64,000 bases of DNA from HT1-32 sp040219025. GTDB lineage: Bacteria > Pseudomonadota > Alphaproteobacteria > Rhodospirillales > HT1-32. The notes under the pieces were generated by a model. It did no database searches. It saw nothing but the letters and a program-made list of their open reading frames with translations, and was not told the DNA's origin. Positions 60,941 to 64,000 of the stretch are shown here, one piece after another. How positions within the stretch are numbered: position 1 is the first letter of the stretch; every line of letters begins with the position of its first letter. The translations under genes and the position numbers were made by a program. The stretch is taken from NCBI GenBank assembly GCA_040219025.1, contig JAVJTE010000020.1, positions 868,001-932,000 on the forward strand, in the 5' to 3' direction.

Positions 60941-62962
60941 ATGGCAGAGAAGTCAAAAAAACCGGGTCCGAAAACCGGAAAAACCTCGGCACGGCGCAGA
61001 CCGGCGGAGACGCAGAAAAGCCGTGCTCCAGGCGCCGGAAGGTCGGGGAAATCCGCCCGGAAATCTGGAAAGGCAGCCGCAAGGGGGAAGCGTCGTTCTG
61101 TCATCGGTCTGCTGGCCAGCTGGTGCCTGGTTGCGATGATCTGGGGGACAGTTGCGGTTGGCGGGGCGCTTGTCTGGTATGGCTGGGACCTGCCGGATAT
61201 TGACGAAGCGGTGGCGGAAGGTCGCCGCCCGGCAGTAACGGTTCTGGCCGGAGACGGCAGCCGTATCGTCTCCTACGGCGATGTGTTTGGTCTGCCGGTA
61301 CAGGCGCACGAGCTGCCAGCGCATCTGAAACAGGCGGTTATCGCAACCGAGGACCGTCGTTTCTACGATCATTTCGGCGTCGACCCGATCGGGATAGCCC
61401 GTGCAATGGTGGCCAACCTGTCGTCCGGACGGGTGCGTCAGGGGGGCAGCACGCTCACCCAGCAACTTGCCAAGAACCTGTTCCTCTCGCCCGAACGCAC
61501 GATCAAGCGCAAGGTGCAGGAGGTCATGCTGTCGGTCTGGCTGGAACAGAAATTCACCAAGGACCAGATCCTGACGATCTATCTCAACCGGGTCTATCTC
61601 GGCACAGGTGTCTACGGGGTGGATGCTGCGGCGCGGCGGTATTTCAACAAACCGGCGACGAAGCTTGGCCTGTACGAAGGTGCGGCGATTGCCGGAATGC
61701 TGAAGGCACCGAGCCGATACAACCCGGCAGCCAGCGAGACGGCATCGCGGGAGCGGACGGCTGTCGTGCTCGACAACATGGTCAATGCCGGGTTCATTGA
61801 CCCGGCGACGGCGCGCAAGGCCGGGACCGGCGGCGCAGTTGCCGGTACCGGTGATCCGGGTGGTATTGCCCGTCATTTTGCGGACTGGGTAATGGATCGT
61901 GCCCCGGCCTTTGTCCCGGTTGGTGGCCGGGATCTGACAGTTATCACAACGATCGAGCCGGAACTGCAACGCAAGGCCGAACAGATGCTGGCGGCAACCC
62001 TGAAGAAACAGGGTGGTGCCCTGGGCATCAGCAGCGGTGCCGTCGTGATCCTGCGGCCGGACGGTGCGATTGCGGCCATGGTCGGCGGCCCCTCCTATGC
62101 CGGCAGCCAGTACAATATGGCAGTGCAGGCACGGCGCCAGCCGGGATCGGCGTTCAAGCCGGTGGTCTTTCTGGCGGCGCTGGAAGCCGGGATGACACCG
62201 GCGGACAAGGTTGATGACAGACCTTTCACGCTGGGCGCCTGGGCCCCCCGGAACTATGACCGGAAATTTCGCGGACCCGTCAGCCTGACAGATGCGCTGG
62301 CAGATTCCCTGAACGTACCGACGGCCCGGCTGTACAAACGGGTTGGCCATGACCGCGTGGTGGAGGTCGCCCGGCGGCTGGGCTTCGTGTCCGACTTTCC
62401 CCGCGATGCGACGATATCGCTGGGCACGGCAGATGCCAGCCTGCTGGAACTGACGACAGCCTATGCCGTGTTTGCCAATGCCGGAGGCTCGGTCCTGCCC
62501 TACGGTATCCGGGAAATCAGAAGCCGTGATGGCGAGACGCTGTATCGTCGCCCGGGGGCAAGATGGAGCCCGGCTGTCGATGCGCGCCAGGTCGCTGACA
62601 TGCATGCTATGCTGCGGGCAGTGATTGACCGGGGAACCGGGAAAAAAGCCCGGATCAATCGCCCGGCCGGGGGGAAATCCGGAACCAGCCAGTCGTTCCG
62701 GGATGCCTGGTTTGTTGGCTATACCGCCGATTATGCAGCCGGCGTCTGGATGGGCGCTGAAGGCAGCGGCGAGATGGACAAGGTCACGGGCGGGTCATTG
62801 CCGGCGGAACTGTGGCAGCAGATCATGCTGGCGGCACATCGGGGATTGCCGCCACGAAACCTGCCGTTGCCAGCCGGGCCGGTAAACACGGCCCCGGTGG
62901 TTACGGCACCGGAGGAACCGGGTTTGCTGGATCGTCTTTTGGAACGTCTTGCATCTGGCTGA
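60941..62962 (+). CDS. Class A penicillin-binding protein, PBP1A family
   Basis: This 673-residue bifunctional peptidoglycan synthase has a basic cytoplasmic N-terminus (about residues 1-45), one membrane segment (about 47-68), a GT51 glycosyltransferase domain (ATEDRRFYDHFGVD, GGSTLTQQLAKNLFL, RKVQEVMLSVWLEQ) and a transpeptidase domain with SxxK in PGSAFKPVV, an SLN motif (ADSLNVPTAR) and KSGTSQ. It builds and cross-links glycan outside the septum-specific system. Its 3' end overlaps the convergent transporter gene by 62 bases. Confidence 0.93.
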   Translation: MAEKSKKPGPKTGKTSARRRPAETQKSRAPGAGRSGKSARKSGKAAARGKRRSVIGLLASWCLVAMIWGTVAVGGALVWYGWDLPDIDEAVAEGRRPAVTVLAGDGSRIVSYGDVFGLPVQAHELPAHLKQAVIATEDRRFYDHFGVDPIGIARAMVANLSSGRVRQGGSTLTQQLAKNLFLSPERTIKRKVQEVMLSVWLEQKFTKDQILTIYLNRVYLGTGVYGVDAAARRYFNKPATKLGLYEGAAIAGMLKAPSRYNPAASETASRERTAVVLDNMVNAGFIDPATARKAGTGGAVAGTGDPGGIARHFADWVMDRAPAFVPVGGRDLTVITTIEPELQRKAEQMLAATLKKQGGALGISSGAVVILRPDGAIAAMVGGPSYAGSQYNMAVQARRQPGSAFKPVVFLAALEAGMTPADKVDDRPFTLGAWAPRNYDRKFRGPVSLTDALADSLNVPTARLYKRVGHDRVVEVARRLGFVSDFPRDATISLGTADASLLELTTAYAVFANAGGSVLPYGIREIRSRDGETLYRRPGARWSPAVDARQVADMHAMLRAVIDRGTGKKARINRPAGGKSGTSQSFRDAWFVGYTADYAAGVWMGAEGSGEMDKVTGGSLPAELWQQIMLAAHRGLPPRNLPLPAGPVNTAPVVTAPEEPGLLDRLLERLASG

Positions 62963-64000
62963 GGCCGCGAGCACGGATCAGCAGCAGATAGGCGACCAGA
63001 CCGCTGATATTCATCAGCGACAGCAGGAGCATCATCGGCCAGGCGGTACCATCGAAGGTCACGCCGACAATAATCCCTGCCGCGGCGCCAATGGTCATCT
63101 GAACCAGCCCGAGTAGCGACGAGGCGGCACCGGCCATTTTCGGATAGGGGGCGATGGCGGAGGCGATGCTGTTCGGCATCACCATGCCGACTGCGACAAA
63201 GACACCGATGACCGAAAGCGTGATGGTGACCGGGCCGTCAGCACCCAGCCCCATGGCGGCGATGCCGGTCAGCGAGGTCAGGGTGCCGAACAGGGCACCG
63301 GCGAGAATCAGATTGTCAGGTCCGGCCCTGCGGGACAGCCGGGCCGAGGTCAGGCTGCCCAGCACATAGCCGAGCGGACAGGCCGAGAAATAAATCCAGA
63401 AATCCTCCGGGGCAATTTTGTAGACGTCGATATAGACGAAGGATGAACCGGAGATATAGGCGAACAGGCTGGCGAAGATGAAGGTATTGGTCAGGCTGTA
63501 GCCGACAAAGCGACGGGCCGTCACCAGAGAGGCGAAATTCCGCGCCATTGCCCGCGGGTTCAGGGCGGTCGGATCCTTGTGACGGTTGGTTTCGGCAAAA
63601 ATCATCACGGCCATGACGACGGTAGCCGCGCCATACAGCGTCAGCGCCATGAAATTGCCGGTCCAGCCATAGAACTTGTGGATAAAACCGCCGATAATCG
63701 GGGAAATGGCGGGTGCGAGGCCCATGGCCGCACCCAGCAGGGCCAGGATGCGCGCTGATTCTGTCGGGCCATAAACGTCCCGTACCGCGGCACGGGCAAT
63801 GACCACGCCCGAACAGCCGCCGACGGCCTGAAAGAACCGGGCGATGATCAGGGTTTCGATGTTCCAGGCGAAGGCACAGGCAATGCTGGCCAGTGTGTAG
63901 ATCGAAAAGCCGACGATGACGACGGGTCGGCGACCAAAGCGGTCGGACAGCGGACCATAAATGATCTGCGACAGGGCAAAACCGATCATGAACACGCTGA
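62901..64000 (-). CDS. Bcr/CflA family drug-resistance MFS transporter (5' partial)
   Basis: About 366 residues of a major facilitator protein are present; the frame is open to the window edge and the first membrane segment is missing, so the start lies beyond 64000. SQIIYGPLSDRFGRRPVVI, RFFQAVGGCSGVVIARAAVRD and MGLAPAISPIIGG are Bcr/CflA signatures of proton-driven efflux pumps for drugs or dipeptides. Its last 62 bases overlap the 3' end of the penicillin-binding protein gene on the other strand. Confidence 0.9.
   Translation of the reverse strand, partial: SVFMIGFALSQIIYGPLSDRFGRRPVVIVGFSIYTLASIACAFAWNIETLIIARFFQAVGGCSGVVIARAAVRDVYGPTESARILALLGAAMGLAPAISPIIGGFIHKFYGWTGNFMALTLYGAATVVMAVMIFAETNRHKDPTALNPRAMARNFASLVTARRFVGYSLTNTFIFASLFAYISGSSFVYIDVYKIAPEDFWIYFSACPLGYVLGSLTSARLSRRAGPDNLILAGALFGTLTSLTGIAAMGLGADGPVTITLSVIGVFVAVGMVMPNSIASAIAPYPKMAGAASSLLGLVQMTIGAAAGIIVGVTFDGTAWPMMLLLSLMNISGLVAYLLLIRARGLSQMQDVPKDDPANPVPPVP

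Overview
The window (about 60% GC by eye, densely coded on both strands) comes from an alphaproteobacterium, most like Rhodospirillales-type marine or soil lineages. The support is a 1,610-residue NAD-dependent glutamate dehydrogenase of the GdhZ type, MmcB, a full alphaproteobacterial dcw cluster running on into lpxC-bamD-recN-ligA, a consensus CtrA-type box (TTAA-N7-TTAAC) and GANTC sites upstream of that cluster, and CbtAB cobalt transport behind a cobalamin riboswitch. I see no rRNA, tRNA, CRISPR array, insertion sequence or prophage. Genus and species cannot be told from the sequence alone.

Layout. 1-11 kb: a partial DUF924 gene, mmcB, a PEP mutase/isocitrate lyase-family enzyme, a DUF350 membrane protein, a membrane-anchored trypsin-like protease, the giant glutamate dehydrogenase translationally coupled to a UMF1-type MFS transporter, two tandem YbjQ-family genes and galE. 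11.3-13 kb: promoter, cobalamin riboswitch, cbtB, cbtA and a DUF1636 gene. 13-16.6 kb: sulfate activation (APS-reductase-type cysH, cysD, cysN-cysC fusion) followed by an unannotated 51-residue membrane protein. 16.7-21.1 kb: a glutathione S-transferase, an M17 aminopeptidase, a MarR-type regulator, a TauE/SafE exporter and a GhrA-type reductase.

21.1-47.3 kb is one nearly continuous block on the + strand: mraZ-rsmH-ftsL-ftsI-murE-murF-mraY-murD-ftsW-murG-murC-murB-ddl-ftsQ-ftsA-ftsZ-lpxC-bamD-recN-ligA-pyrF-trpF. Most junctions are 4-base stop/start overlaps, so translation is probably coupled. The leader has a CtrA-type box, two GANTC sites, and five CCCA boxes at exact 10-base spacing (an MraZ operator) that overlap a plausible promoter.

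47.4-57 kb is mostly on the minus strand: serB followed by two HupE/UreJ-type membrane proteins, a MmgE/PrpD-DUF6065 pair, an xsc gene for sulfoacetaldehyde acetyltransferase interrupted by a frameshift, and an isochorismatase-fold/alpha-beta hydrolase/UbiD operon. 57-64 kb: a DEAD-box helicase with a basic tail, a stand-alone Lrp/AsnC ligand domain, an LprI-like secreted protein, an SDR protein without the usual catalytic residues, a small secreted protein, a class A penicillin-binding protein and a partial Bcr/CflA transporter.

Most of the window is conserved housekeeping DNA. The features that stand out are the layered control region upstream of mraZ, the xsc frameshift, an 82-base bipartite inverted repeat present in two complete and two partial copies, the diverged HupE pair, the BamD tail with two WYNPxxWF motifs, the catalytically degenerate SDR, and the small protein behind cysNC. 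I did not find evidence of a wholly new multi-gene system.
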